From SAR202 cluster bacterium bin87 (lineage in GTDB: Bacteria; Chloroflexota; Dehalococcoidia; Lucifugimonadales; UBA3495), in NCBI GenBank assembly GCA_002238825.1, contig MPNC01000002.1, forward strand, positions 663,923 through 727,922: a stretch of 64,000 nucleotides of DNA, in the 5' to 3' direction. Made by a program: the position numbers and the translations under genes. Shown here piece by piece: positions 27,352 to 38,019 of the stretch; within the stretch, counting starts at the first letter, position 1; the number at the start of each line of letters is the position of its first letter. The notes under the pieces were generated by a model. It was given only the letters and a program-made list of their open reading frames with translations. It made no database searches and was not told the origin of the DNA.

Positions 27352-27639
27352 CTATCCCGTGAACTGCTCCTTCGCAGTAACCGTTAATCTCGCTCCAAAA
27401 TCAGCTAAGTTCCGTTTTGCCGACGACTGCGAAGTCGGGTCAAGGCGTGCTGAACAGCGTGATGTAAACGGCGTCTCATGATGAAAGCGGCTCAATGGTG
27501 GCGCGAGGCGATGAACGTCATCTGGCGGTTGACCTTGCAGTGCGACGAACGTACATTACGTAACGCCGGCCAACTCGCCCGCGTTGACACTTCGCTCGGG
27601 ATGGCAGAGTTAATTGGTAACTCGTGCTTAACGACAATT
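27352..27639. other. short gap with no feature seen
   Basis: Nothing coding or repetitive is evident between the antitoxin fragment and the IS remnant. Confidence 0.4.
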
Positions 27640-28143
27640 AGTCGGTTCGTTTCCCTGCTGGGACGATGGCTCCGGTGGCCTGTCCCTGCACTCGAGCCAC
27701 CAGTTTGCGCCCGGCGGCGACAATGGCCTGACGGGTGCTGCCGTCGCCGTAGGCGGTGTCCCCCATGGCCTCTACCACCGGCACACCGGCGCTGGCCTCG
27801 CTCTGCTCCACCAACTCCAACGCGCCCAGATTGTCCGGACCGTTCCCCGGCAGCACGTCCACCGCCGTGATCAACTGGGTGTCGGCGTCCACCACCGCGG
27901 CCTTGTGTCCGTCAAAGCGCCGGCTTTTGCTCTTGTGGCCGTGGCGCATCTGGGGATCATGCACCGACACCACCGGTCCTTGCTCACCCCATCTTTGAGG
28001 CTCACCTCTCCGTCAGCGTCGTCGCCGGTCCCGCCACGCTCCACGTCCTGGAGCAGCAACTGCCCCAACAAATCCGCCGCGTCAAGTATCGCCTGCCGCT
28101 CCTGGCTGTCGACCGGCATGCCTTCCTGCTGGGCCGGGAGAAC
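27640..28143 (-). pseudogene. IS1182-family transposase remnant
   Basis: In one frame (28143 side) there is QERQAILDAADLLGQLLLQD with VERGGTGDDADGEV; after a frameshift near 27975 it continues VSVHDPQMRHGHKSKSRRFD, GHKAAVVDADTQLITAVDVL and MGDTAYGDGSTRQAI. This is the DDE catalytic core region of IS1182/DUF4277-like transposases. Both ends are missing. Confidence 0.75.
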
Positions 28144-28329
28144 GTGATGGCCGGCACTGACTGCGGGTTTTCGCAAGGCGCGTTCAATCCTTGGGTGCAC
28201 CCCACCATCATGTGGGCCGAATTGGAGGCGCTGGCCGAAGGAGCGGCATTGGCATCCCGGCAATTGTGGGGTTACTACAGGGGCAGATGGATTGCCTGGC
28301 CCGTCGCGGCGGTATACTCCATGCAGTGA
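28138..28329 (+). pseudogene. C-terminal fragment of a MetE-like methionine synthase (cobalamin-independent)
   Basis: ENVMAGTDCGFSQGAFN and VHPTIMWAELEALAEGAALA, then SRQLWG, match the zinc-site end of the UROD/MetE-like family. The natural stop is lost and the frame runs on to TGA 28327. It abuts the IS1182 remnant directly, so the element (or a deletion it caused) probably removed the rest. Confidence 0.65.
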
Positions 28330-28621
28330 ACTCCGGTCTCGAAGGCCGCAATGGCCACAATCTCCGTGCCGCGTAGGGCATTGGTGAACTGTTCCTCAAC
28401 GCTGTTTGATCGGCGCCACCGTCCGTAATCCGTAAGTGGATGGTTCCACATTTGCGCCGGATGGCCACTGACCCCTTTCCTGACCGGCGGCAATTGGAAC
28501 GCGACGGTCGATCCATATCAAACACAGTTGCTTTTCGCTGGTCATCGACAGCGCAGTGGTACGTCTTGCCGTTGATCTTGACAAGGCGTCCTGTAAAACC
28601 GGACCATAGCTAGCTGATGAC
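28330..28621. other. gap with no convincing gene
   Basis: Minus-strand reading frames here are short and not family-like. No repeat noticed. Confidence 0.35.
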
Positions 28622-28648
28622 GTGGTTTTGACAAGTGAGGGGGTCGAA

Positions 28649-29452
28649 ATGTGGCTTCGTACAAGTTGCGATATTACCTTTGATGTGAGCGTCCCTACGC
28701 CTTTTATCCTGATGCTCCGCCCCCGTAGCGGGGCACAACAGTGGGTGGCGCATGAAGACTGCACGTCGACGCCAAGCGTACCGGTCACGGAGCACGCGGA
28801 CAGTTACGGCAACCTGTGCGAGCGCCTAATAGCACCCCCGGGTGAGTTTTCTATCCGCAGATCTGCGGACGTTTCAACCGCCGACGGCATTGATGTGTCG
28901 CCTGGCGCGCCATTTGAGCAGGTGCACAATCTGCCGTACGAGGTCCTAACCTATCTTCTTCCCAGCCGTTATTGCGAGTCCGACCGGTTTACAGACCTCG
29001 GTAGGGAACTCGTAGAGGGCGTCGAGCCCGGCTACGATCAAGTGGCTAGAATTGTCGGGTGGATCCGCGCCTCCGTGCGTTTCAATCCAGATTCCAGCAA
29101 TTTTCAGATGTCGGCAGTCGAGGTCAACCAGCAGCGCGAGGGCGTATGCCGCGAGCTCACTCATTTGGGCATCGCGTTATCCCGCAGTCTCTGTATCCCA
29201 GCGCGTATCGTTGTCGGCTATCTGCACGAACTCGAGCCGATGGATTTTCACGCCTGGTTCGAGGCGTACGTAGGTGGCCGTTGGTACACCTTCGATGCAA
29301 CGCAGGCCGTTCCACGTGGAGGGCGAGTTGCCGTCGCTTATGGGCGTGATGCGGCGGACGTCGCGATGTTCAATCAGTTTGGCCCGGCGCTATATCCCAG
29401 AGCAATGCAGGTACGGGTCGAGATGCTCGACACTCACCCCAGTAGCAATTGA
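28649..29452 (+). CDS. transglutaminase-like cysteine protease-fold protein
   Basis: 267 aa. The catalytic triad is visible as Cys in REGVCRELTHLGIALSR, His in MDFHAWFEAYVGG and Asp in WYTFDATQAVPRGG. The N-terminal beta-domain (CDITFDVSVPTPFILMLRP) is typical of bacterial transglutaminase-like proteins. Start ATG 28649 follows GAGGGGG. No signal peptide. It ends 13 bp before the left terminal repeat of the Tn3-like element. Function unknown. Confidence 0.87.
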   Translation: MWLRTSCDITFDVSVPTPFILMLRPRSGAQQWVAHEDCTSTPSVPVTEHADSYGNLCERLIAPPGEFSIRRSADVSTADGIDVSPGAPFEQVHNLPYEVLTYLLPSRYCESDRFTDLGRELVEGVEPGYDQVARIVGWIRASVRFNPDSSNFQMSAVEVNQQREGVCRELTHLGIALSRSLCIPARIVVGYLHELEPMDFHAWFEAYVGGRWYTFDATQAVPRGGRVAVAYGRDAADVAMFNQFGPALYPRAMQVRVEMLDTHPSSN

Positions 29453-29465
29453 GAATACCCTGTAC

Positions 29466-29503
29466 GGGTAGATTCCGGTAGGGAGCAGAATCGTACGCTA
29501 AGG
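29466..29503 (+). repeat. left 38-bp terminal inverted repeat
   Basis: Begins GGGTAGATTCCGG and ends CGTACGCTAAGG at the inner side. 36 of 38 positions match the right end. Confidence 0.88.
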
Positions 29504-30075
29504 GGAATGGCGTCGGTTGAGTGTGCGGTAGGCAGTTGGTCTTGAGACAGTGAAGATCTCGGCGAGATCGCTGATGGAATACTCGCCAGTGACGTGCATG
29601 CGGCAAAGTTCCCGCTGCTGTCGGTCTGAGAGTTTGGGCTGCTTGCCGCGCAATTTCCCCTTGTCGCGGGCGATGGCCATGCCCTCGCGGGTGCGCATGC
29701 GGATGAGATCGGCCTCGAACTCGGCGAAGGTGGCGAGGATATTGAAGAACATCTTGCCCATGGGATCGTCCGGGTCGTAGAGCGCCGGGCCGAGGGCCAG
29801 TTTCACGCCGTGTTCCTGAAGCTGGTCGGCGATGGCACGGGCATCCGGGACGGACCTGGCGAGGGGGTCGAGTTTGGGCACGACCAGGGTGTCGCCCTGG
29901 CGCACGGCGGCGAGAGCCTGGTCGAGGCCGGGACGGGCGCGGCTGGTGCCGGTGAGGCCGTGGTCGGTGTAGATGCGGTCCTCGGCGACGCCGAGTTCCA
30001 GGGCTCCTGGAGCTGGGCGGCCAGATCTTGCCGGTCGGTGGAACAGCACGCGTATGCGATGAGGATTGTCGTCAT
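29498..30075 (-). pseudogene. tnpR: Tn3-type serine resolvase with one frameshift
   Basis: Starts MTTILIAYACCSTDRQDLAA (ATG 30075), then a one-base frameshift near 30002 leads into ELGVAEDRIYTDHGLTGTSR, KMFFNILATFAEFEADLIRM and the C-terminal helix-turn-helix SDLAEIFTVSRPTAYRTLNR. The N-terminal Ser nucleophile is in YACCSTDRQ. A sequencing error is possible, since only one indel separates it from an intact gene. Its end overlaps the left terminal repeat by a few bases. Confidence 0.83.
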
Positions 30076-30251
30076 GGCGGCAGTGAACGCATAGGGTCCC
30101 GCATCCGCAATTGTTTCCGTACCACTCATATGAGACGCTGCTGGCTCTGGTGTGGCGGGGGTTGTGGCGACGGGCTGGGCGGTCCGCTGGATGTCCCCCT
30201 TAGGGACAGCGCCGCGCCTGCCGGTGTGAACGGATAACGGAGCGGTGGAAC

Positions 30252-30428
30252 ATGCCGAGACGAAGCATCTGGAGCGCGCGCCAGCGCGCGGCCCGGTTCG
30301 ACCCGCCCACGGACAAAGCCACCCTGCTGCGCCATTACACGCTGTCCGACGACATCGAGCATATCCGGGTGCGGCGCGGGGGACACAACCGGCTGGGCTT
30401 CGCGCTCCAGCTTTGCGCCTTTCGATAT
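30252..30428 (+). pseudogene. tnpA: N-terminal fragment of Tn3 transposase
   Basis: MPRRSIWSARQRAARFDPPT, DKATLLRHYTLSDDIEHI and LGFALQLCAFRY match the N-terminal DUF4158 region of Tn3 TnpA. After residue 59 the similarity ends; the frame runs on to 30551 without family sequence. Confidence 0.8.
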
Positions 30429-30520
30429 CGGCCTGCTAGGCCACAGTCCGAGCTGAACCCCGTTTTGCAGGCTGCACAAGGGCGGGCAACAGTCGAAAAG
30501 CCCGCACCGTTGAGGTCGTC

Positions 30521-30979
30521 CTACAGACGCTCCAGTAACTTTGCAATCTGATCGGTGTGGTTCATGTCGGATTCCCACTCGCAGATCACACCTTGTTCGT
30601 CGATGACAACTGCGGGCCTTTTCCCGTCAGACGGGTCTTTGACGTACCTCTCTCCATCGAGAGCGGACATGCCTAGCTCAATGCCTACTCGTCGATCAGG
30701 GTCGTTCAGGACCGCGAACGGAAGCTGCTCTTTCTCGACCCACTGGCGTGCAGCATCCAAGCTTCCGTCATGGATTCCGAACAGCACGACGTTCCTCTCG
30801 GCGAACTCGGCAGCATGCTCTCGGTACCCGAGAGCCATGCGGGTTCAATTACCACCGCCCGGACTCGTGAAGAAGTACAGCAGGACCTTTTGTCCGCGAA
30901 GACTGCTAAGGGATATCGTCTGTCCATCGCTGGACTGAAGTGTGAAATCGGAAATCGTCTTCCCGATGTAAGTTTCCAT
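30521..30979 (-). CDS. AhpC/TSA peroxiredoxin with selenocysteine at the peroxidatic position (Sec45)
   Basis: From ATG 30979 the frame reads METYIGKTISDFTLQSSDGQ, SLSSLRGQKVLLYFFTSPGG, GN, UGA (30847-30845), then TRMALGYREHAAEFAERNVV. In peroxiredoxins the peroxidatic Cys lies exactly there (pattern T/S-x-x-C-T-x-x-A). The body continues LFGIHDGSLDAARQWVEKEQ, PFAVLNDPD and ends DQIAKLLERL. The product is 152 aa, normal for a BCP/AhpC-type enzyme; starting after the UGA would leave no catalytic residue. A perfect 8-bp hairpin follows the UGA. The gene lies between the two tnpA fragments of a Tn3-like element. Reductant unknown. Confidence 0.88.
30813..30840 (-). promoter_or_regulatory. candidate bacterial SECIS of the peroxiredoxin gene
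   Basis: On the minus strand, GCTCTCGG (30835-30828) pairs perfectly with CCGAGAGC (30824-30817) around loop GTA. GCAT (30840-30837) pairs with ATGC (30816-30813) across a single bulged G. The loop begins 18 nt after the UGA with G. Confidence 0.8.
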
Positions 30980-31575
30980 CATCGCCGTCCTTTCCGGTGA
31001 AACTTAATAGAACCGACGCACGCATGGCAGAACCGTTCCCCATGCAGTTGCTGGGCTGCACGAAGTTTAGGCGTTTCTCACCGCCAATGCACACCTACTG
31101 GCATTTGCCGTCCCGGTCGAGGCGGACGCGTCGCAGGATGATGGGGAAGGCGTTGAGTGGCGAGACGTCAGCTGCTACGAGACGGGTGACGCGAGCCTGG
31201 TGGTACACCGGAACGCTGACGACGGGAGTGTGTACAGCCTGTCCCACGTGCCCACCGCGGGTGATACTCACGGAGGCGACCGGGTCGCCGGATCCGCCGA
31301 TCGAGCTGACCAACCGACTGGGCCGGATGACGGACTGGGCGGCGCTGGACGCCGCTGAGGGGATCAACCAACTGGTCCCCCGGGTCAGGAGGCGAGTCAT
31401 CGCGGAGGTCGACCGGTCCATCCACAATATCAGGCTGAGGCCGGCGGCGGATGATGGGGTGTAGCGGGTGTAATGATACTGGGGGCGCTTCGTATCGTAC
31501 AAGGGTCATTACGCGAAGCGCTCCGTTCGGTAGCATCTTATTTGAGGCAACCACTCGCGTTAGGTAACGGTTTTA
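30980..31575. other. interior of the Tn3 derivative, no gene called
   Basis: Reading frames are present on both strands (for example one containing SHVPTAGDTHGGDRVAG) but none is convincing. It may be decayed transposase or passenger DNA. Confidence 0.35.
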
Positions 31576-31899
31576 TTGAGGCAATGCGACGGACAGCGCC
31601 GGGCAAACACCGGCCTGAACAAGGGCGAGGCTCATCACACGCTCAAGAACGCGCTCCGGATCGGACGCCAGGGCGAAATCCGTGACCGCTCCAGCCAGGG
31701 CCAGCACTACTGCATGGCCAAGCTCAACCTCTTCGCCGCCATCGTCATTTGCTGGAATACCGCCCATCTCAGCCAAGCGGTCAGACAGCGGCAACACGCC
31801 GGCCTGACCGTCGAGCCCGAGCTCCTGGCCCACATCTCACCCCTTGGATGGGCCCACATCCTGCTCGCCGGCGAATACCGGTGGCCAAAACGTAGATAG
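31576..31899 (+). pseudogene. tnpA: C-terminal fragment of Tn3 transposase
   Basis: TGLNKGEAHHTLKNALRIGR, QGEIRDRSSQGQ, LNLFAAIVICWNTAHLSQAV and LAHISPLGWAHILLAGEYRW match the end of Tn3 TnpA, including the final Glu-containing region. It stops 3 bp before the right terminal repeat, as in intact Tn3 elements. Confidence 0.85.
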
Positions 31900-31902
31900 C
31901 GG

Positions 31903-31940
31903 CCTTAGCGTACGATTCTGCCCCCTACCGGAATCGACCC
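31903..31940 (-). repeat. right 38-bp terminal inverted repeat
   Basis: Inverse of the left repeat with two mismatches (positions 5 and 19 counted from the outer end). Confidence 0.88.
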
Positions 31941-32113
31941 GTAGAAGTACGCGTCGCGTTGGAGCGCAGGTAACCCGACTTGGTGAACCGGACCGGCGGG
32001 ATCCTACGGCACGTATTCCGCGACGTTCCTGCCGGAAGCCGTGAAGTCGTGGTATCGCAAGCACGCCACCCTGATGAATCGTTGGCGACCCCGACCGATC
32101 GGTGCAGCGGCGT

Positions 32114-32653
32114 CTAGCGGTCTGGCTCGGCGATGCAGGTCAATTGGGCAAAGGGGCGGGCGAGGTAGACTTGGGCGTCGCCTTTGAACAGATGGAGTCG
32201 TATGAACTCCTGCATGGCCGCGATCTTGACGCGAACGTCGCGGTCTTTCCGACGTTCGGCCGCGGCGCGGGCCGGCTCGACGATCAGAACGGCGAACGCG
32301 GCCGCCATTTGGTGGCGGATGTTGGGCGGGGCGTCACCCATGACCTGCTGGGCGGCGATGGCGATTTCGCGGCTGCTGCGGTGGCCACCACTGTGATTTG
32401 CGCCGGTTCCCGGCGTGTACTGTTCAGAATGGACGTTCGCCATGAGCTCGGCGGCCAGCATCGGAATCTCAGCTTCGTTTTGGGAGTATGGTCGGGATAG
32501 CCACGCTGTGGGGCGGCGGTTGGTCATGATCGTGTCCAGCCGGTTGGTTTTGATGGTATCCAGCAGGTCCTGGGCCCAGGACTGTTGCTGCGACTTGCTG
32601 GCCGGAGTGGCCGACTGGCCCAGTGTTGGTACGTGTTCGTCTGGAGTCGCCAT
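32114..32653 (-). CDS. hypothetical protein (179 aa)
   Basis: A GGAGG lies a few bases before the ATG at 32653. The N-terminal third is polar; the rest is helical (REIAIAAQQVMGDAPPNIRH, AAAFAVLIVEPARAAAERRK). No family recognised. The leader CCACGGAGGCAAAAA is shared with the small gene at 39783. It probably forms a unit with the small gene at 32762-32969. Confidence 0.55.
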   Translation of the reverse strand: MATPDEHVPTLGQSATPASKSQQQSWAQDLLDTIKTNRLDTIMTNRRPTAWLSRPYSQNEAEIPMLAAELMANVHSEQYTPGTGANHSGGHRSSREIAIAAQQVMGDAPPNIRHQMAAAFAVLIVEPARAAAERRKDRDVRVKIAAMQEFIRLHLFKGDAQVYLARPFAQLTCIAEPDR

Positions 32654-32761
32654 TTTTGCCTCCGTGGATCCGACCGGTGCCGGTCGATCCGTTGTATTAA
32701 GATCCCATGACGATGTAGCGCCGGGCAGCGCAGACGATAATCTCAGCGGCCAGTGCCTCGA

Positions 32762-32969
32762 TCATGAAACCACCGCTGGCCGATGGTGACGCACTATGGC
32801 CCGCCTGATCTCCAACTGCGAACCCACCAGGCTGAGGCCACTGTGCTCATAGGTCCAGATTGTCCCTTCATAGCGCCGGATCGCCCCGGCGGGTCGGTTA
32901 TTGATAAAAACATTGGCCTTCCGGCCGTCGGTCGCACCGAATCTGATGATCGGGATACCACTGAACATG
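32762..32969 (-). CDS. small hypothetical protein (68 aa)
   Basis: Start at ATG 32969 behind AGGAGG. Sequence MFSGIPIIRFGATDGRKANV, FINNRPAGAIRRYEGTIWTY and HSGLSLVGSQLEIRRAIVR suggests a small beta-rich fold. Family not recognised. Confidence 0.5.
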
Positions 32970-33221
32970 ACCTTCCTCCTTATTGGATTGGCGTTGATCG
33001 CGGTCGGTGCGGACGACTGCTGCTGTCCTGACAGATTGGGTGTGATGTCCATTCCTGCCGATCCTGCCGGGCGCAGACCATGGGCAAGGAAGCAAGCGGT
33101 GTCGAGTATGTGCGACGCGGCGCAATTCGACTGCGCGCCTTGGTGACTGGACCTGAGAGAACTCTTGAATAAACGCTGCCCCGGGCGACAGGAGTGTCGT
33201 TGCAATCACTCTTCCCGTCTC

Positions 33222-33352
33222 ACGCGTACCCAGTTTGTCATCGTGAGGAGCGAAATGACGCGGCGATCTCGCTGCCTGCGTAACGACTCAATCGGCAACG
33301 AGATTGCCACGCTGCGCTCGCAATGGCAGTTCGGGTGAAAACGGGTGCGCGC
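33222..33352. repeat. MITE-like repeat, family B, copy 2
   Basis: The left end ACGCGTACCCAGTTT (33222-33236) is identical to copy 1 at 11246. The right end (near 33338-33352) is degenerate. The interior also shares the GAGATTGCCACGCTG motif. Confidence 0.6.
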
Positions 33353-33434
33353 GAGCTCTTCCAGTGTCTGCAATTATCCGGTTTCCTTAGAACCTGAAGC
33401 GTTACGGACACGGTCGGCGATCAGGGCTGCAACG

Positions 33435-33463
33435 CCGGGGCAGTCGCGGTGACCGCCCCGGCT
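33435..33463 (-). terminator. hairpin after groEL
   Basis: GCCGGGGC (33435-33442) pairs with GCCCCGGC (33456-33463). No T-run follows on the minus strand, so termination is only possible. Confidence 0.4.
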
Positions 33464-33488
33464 GCAATTCCCGCTGGATGCAGTGGGA

Positions 33489-35478
<1,990 letters not shown>

Positions 35479-35525
35479 TGGGTGCCTCCCTAGTCTGGAA
35501 TGTTGTGGTTAGTGGTCGGTAAGTT

Positions 35526-35945
35526 TTGTTGGTTGGTGGACGGACCTGGGCATCCTGTACCGATGGGGCTACTGCTTACGGGCGCGGTCAGCGGCGTAAA
35601 AACCTGAACCTTTCGCGGCACCTTGCCTGGAGCTCTTGTGGACCATCAGTGCTGGGTGAAACTCCCGGCGCGCCACGTCGGAGCACTCGGGGGAATTCAG
35701 ATCCCTGGACGCTTCGAGGCTGGGCCGCCGATCATGCTGGTGGCCCCAAGAAGCGCGCTGAGAGGCATACCGAGGAGGCGCCGCCTTTCCCTTCGTCAAA
35801 CACCCTGACGACCGCCCGGTGCCGTTGTGTATCTATTGTTACTGACCCACGGCGCTATTCCAATGGGCCTAATGTTGTATTTGCGTAGGAAATAGTTGGC
35901 CCAGTAGCGTCCTGTAAATGGTTTGGGAGTGCGTCATCTACTGCG
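35526..35945. other. region upstream of groESL, no gene called
   Basis: Overlapping frames exist on both strands without family sequence. It includes one GTGTATCTATTG stretch (near 35827) resembling the promoter module seen at 43230 and 56659. Confidence 0.35.
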
Positions 35946-35959
35946 ATGATCTGGCGCCA

Positions 35960-36388
35960 GTCCTTGAGGCCAATGTCCAAGAGGTCGAAGACGGGGGCAG
36001 TCATTGGCGTGGCTGTTGCATTGGTTGTCCATTTTCAGCCTTACGATGGCCGTGCGGGCGGAGTCCGCCAGGGCGGGTTCCCCATTGAGTACCTATTGGC
36101 CCCTCAAGTCGCCATCGCTCGGAAATGGGCCTCGTCGGCGAAGAATATCCTGCCCCCGGTTCATCGAGCGGCGATCGTCAGAGCCACCTACTCCGCCGCA
36201 AAGGCTTACCGCCGCACTGGGTCCGCCTTGCGCAAGCGTTTGGTAGACCGTTTCAGCACAAATCCCAAGCGGTGCGGGTAGTTCAGACAACTACTCCGGC
36301 TCACCACCAACCCGAAGCGGTCCTGCACATACCGGCCCACCGCCTGCCAGTTCCAGTCGGAAGAGGCGATGACTGTTTGCGACGACAA
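35960..36388 (-). pseudogene. IS630-family transposase remnant
   Basis: On the minus strand, WNWQAVGRYVQDRFGLVVSR, SCLNYPHRLGFVLKRSTKRL and RKADPVRR form the winged helix of IS630-type transposases. The catalytic part follows in shifted frames (DDRRSMNRGQDILRRRGPFP). Confidence 0.7.
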
Positions 36389-36623
36389 TCACTTCATAAA
36401 AGTAACGTTTTTATTGAGGCAATGCGCCTTCCAGCCCTTCCGGCGTGCTCCACCTTATCGATACCCGCAGTGCTTCGCTCAAGGGTCATTACGTAACCTG
36501 GCCGCGAAGGATCAGGGTCCCCAGCGCATTCCCGATTTTCACCGCCCTTCGTCAAACCCTGGCCCGCGCCTATTCGCAGTAGCGCCCGTAGCCCGCCTGG
36601 ATCTCCGCCATCGCCAGCTCCCC

Positions 36624-36839
36624 TCACGACAGTTGCCCATGCAGCCGTTCCTCCACCGCCTCGGCGCTCAGCAACACGGTCCCGAATGACCCGGACACCA
36701 TCAGTCGATGCAGCGTGGTGTAGGGGTCCACCATGCACTCGGCGTACCGGCGTACCATCCGGTCGTCAACGTTCATTCCGCAGGCCAGCGCCAACCACAC
36801 GCCGGCCGTCATCGTCAGCGCCTTCCACAATCGTCCCAT
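36624..36839 (-). CDS. small lipoprotein-like hypothetical protein (71 aa)
   Basis: Begins MGRLWKALTMTAGVWLALAC, which resembles a signal with a lipobox Cys at residue 20. It ends in AEAVEERLHGQLS. No family recognised. It is downstream of the 36875-37417 gene on the same strand. Confidence 0.5.
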   Translation of the reverse strand: MGRLWKALTMTAGVWLALACGMNVDDRMVRRYAECMVDPYTTLHRLMVSGSFGTVLLSAEAVEERLHGQLS

Positions 36840-36874
36840 AACCGGCTCTCCCAAGCGCCCAACGACGGAAACCT

Positions 36875-37417
36875 TCAGGGACAACCCGCGCCGTCGGCCA
36901 GCCCGTCCGGCATCCCACCACCGAACATCTGGGAATCCGCCACCGCGGCGAAATCGGCGGCGACGAAGTAGCTCTGCAGCGGACTGTTGGCCGCCACCGG
37001 CCGGGACAAAATCATCCCCCGCTCCCGCTGCAACCTTGCCAGCGCGCGGCCCATCCGCATCGACAGCGCGCGCAGCTCCATGGGCGTCAGTTCCGCACGC
37101 TGGCACAGCGCCCTCCGGTGGATGCCCGCCGCGCCGGCCCGCCACACGTGCAGCGCCATCCGCCGGGCCGCCGGCTGCGAACCGGACAGGAAATCTAGAG
37201 CGAGCATCTCCGTCCATTCCCCGGGAGGGGTCTCGTGGGACACCGCCATCTTTTGCGCTTCGGTGGCTGGAGCGTTCTCCCCGACGCCAGCAGCAGGTTG
37301 CTCGCTTGACCGGTCAGAGTCCCCTGCCGTTGCGGGGCTGCCCGCGGTCCCGAGCCTCCGCAGGATACTGACCACCTCGTCGATGCTGCCCTCGATCTCT
37401 ATGCTCATGTTCGTCAT
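36875..37417 (-). CDS. hypothetical protein with helix-turn-helix-like C-terminal half
   Basis: 180 aa from ATG 37417 (MTNMSIEIEGSIDEVVSILR) with CGGAG upstream; an ATG at 37444 is possible. After a Pro/Ala/Glu linker comes a domain AARRMALHVWRAGAAGIHRR, ALCQRAELTPMELRALSMRM, GRALARLQRERG, which may be a small winged helix. Function unknown. Confidence 0.6.
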   Translation of the reverse strand: MTNMSIEIEGSIDEVVSILRRLGTAGSPATAGDSDRSSEQPAAGVGENAPATEAQKMAVSHETPPGEWTEMLALDFLSGSQPAARRMALHVWRAGAAGIHRRALCQRAELTPMELRALSMRMGRALARLQRERGMILSRPVAANSPLQSYFVAADFAAVADSQMFGGGMPDGLADGAGCP

Positions 37418-37446
37418 GTCGCACACTCCGTTATGCTCACTCATCG

Positions 37447-37815
37447 CTACGCAGCCATGCCTCGAAGGACGCCGCCTGACCGCTCTCGGTCCAGCGGTGG
37501 TTGAAGGAGGTTTTCGTGGCAAACGTTCCACCCGGTTGGGCTTGTTTGTGCCGTGTCCTCTTCGGGCCTGCGGTCTGGAACCTCAAGGCACGCGACGGCA
37601 GTTTCATCCAGAAATTCGATGTCCCCGCAGGTGTGGCAGGTCCGCTCGATGACCACCGGCCCCAGTTTCACCATGCAGGTCGGCACGTTGCCGCACTTCC
37701 GGCATGGCGTCTTGAAGTCGATGCGTTCCGTGCGTGCCGGGAACCGTCCAATGGTCTGGCGTCGCATCCGGCGGGTGATTCCGGCTTTCATCGGCGTTGG
37801 TGTCGTGGTCGTCAA
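37447..37815 (-). CDS. zinc-ribbon protein (122 aa)
   Basis: CRKCGNVPTC and CHTCGDIEFLDE form a four-Cys zinc ribbon. The N-terminus is Thr-rich and basic. Start chosen at the TTG (37815) with GGAGGTG six bases upstream; a longer frame reaches 37863. Function unknown. Confidence 0.55.
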   Translation of the reverse strand: MTTTTPTPMKAGITRRMRRQTIGRFPARTERIDFKTPCRKCGNVPTCMVKLGPVVIERTCHTCGDIEFLDETAVACLEVPDRRPEEDTAQTSPTGWNVCHENLLQPPLDRERSGGVLRGMAA

Positions 37816-38019
37816 GGTGGTCACCTCCGGCAATGTGTTGGCAAATCCCAGCGACACTCGCATCGGGATGGCTTCCGGTCAGGCGACCGCAACGGCCGCC
37901 GTCATCGGCCTGGTGATCGGCATCTTTCCGCCTTCCTGAACAAAGCATCTTCGGGTGTTTGGCACAATAACGCCGAAATGTCGCGCAAATATGTCGGCGG
38001 CGCGGCCGGCTTGCGCTGG

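Larger units (their letters stand above)
29466..31940. mobile_element. Tn3-family transposon derivative carrying a selenoprotein peroxiredoxin gene
   Basis: Two 38-bp terminal inverted repeats (29466-29503 and 31903-31940) differ at two positions and end inward with CGTACGCTAAGG, the Tn3-type inner end. Inside lie a frameshifted serine resolvase (minus), the first 59 codons of tnpA (plus), the Sec-peroxiredoxin gene (minus), and the last 100 or so codons of tnpA (plus). Total 2475 bp, far shorter than a full Tn3 unit. No 5-bp target duplication is obvious. The element could now move only if transposase is supplied in trans. Confidence 0.82.

Noticed and set aside
30252..30551. Intact 99-aa gene in the Tn3 derivative
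   Set aside because: Only the first 59 residues are Tn3 transposase; the remainder is run-on sequence into the opposite-strand peroxiredoxin gene.
35479..35560. CIRCE element upstream of groESL
   Set aside because: No TTAGCACTC-N9-GAGTGCTAA-like inverted repeat is present.
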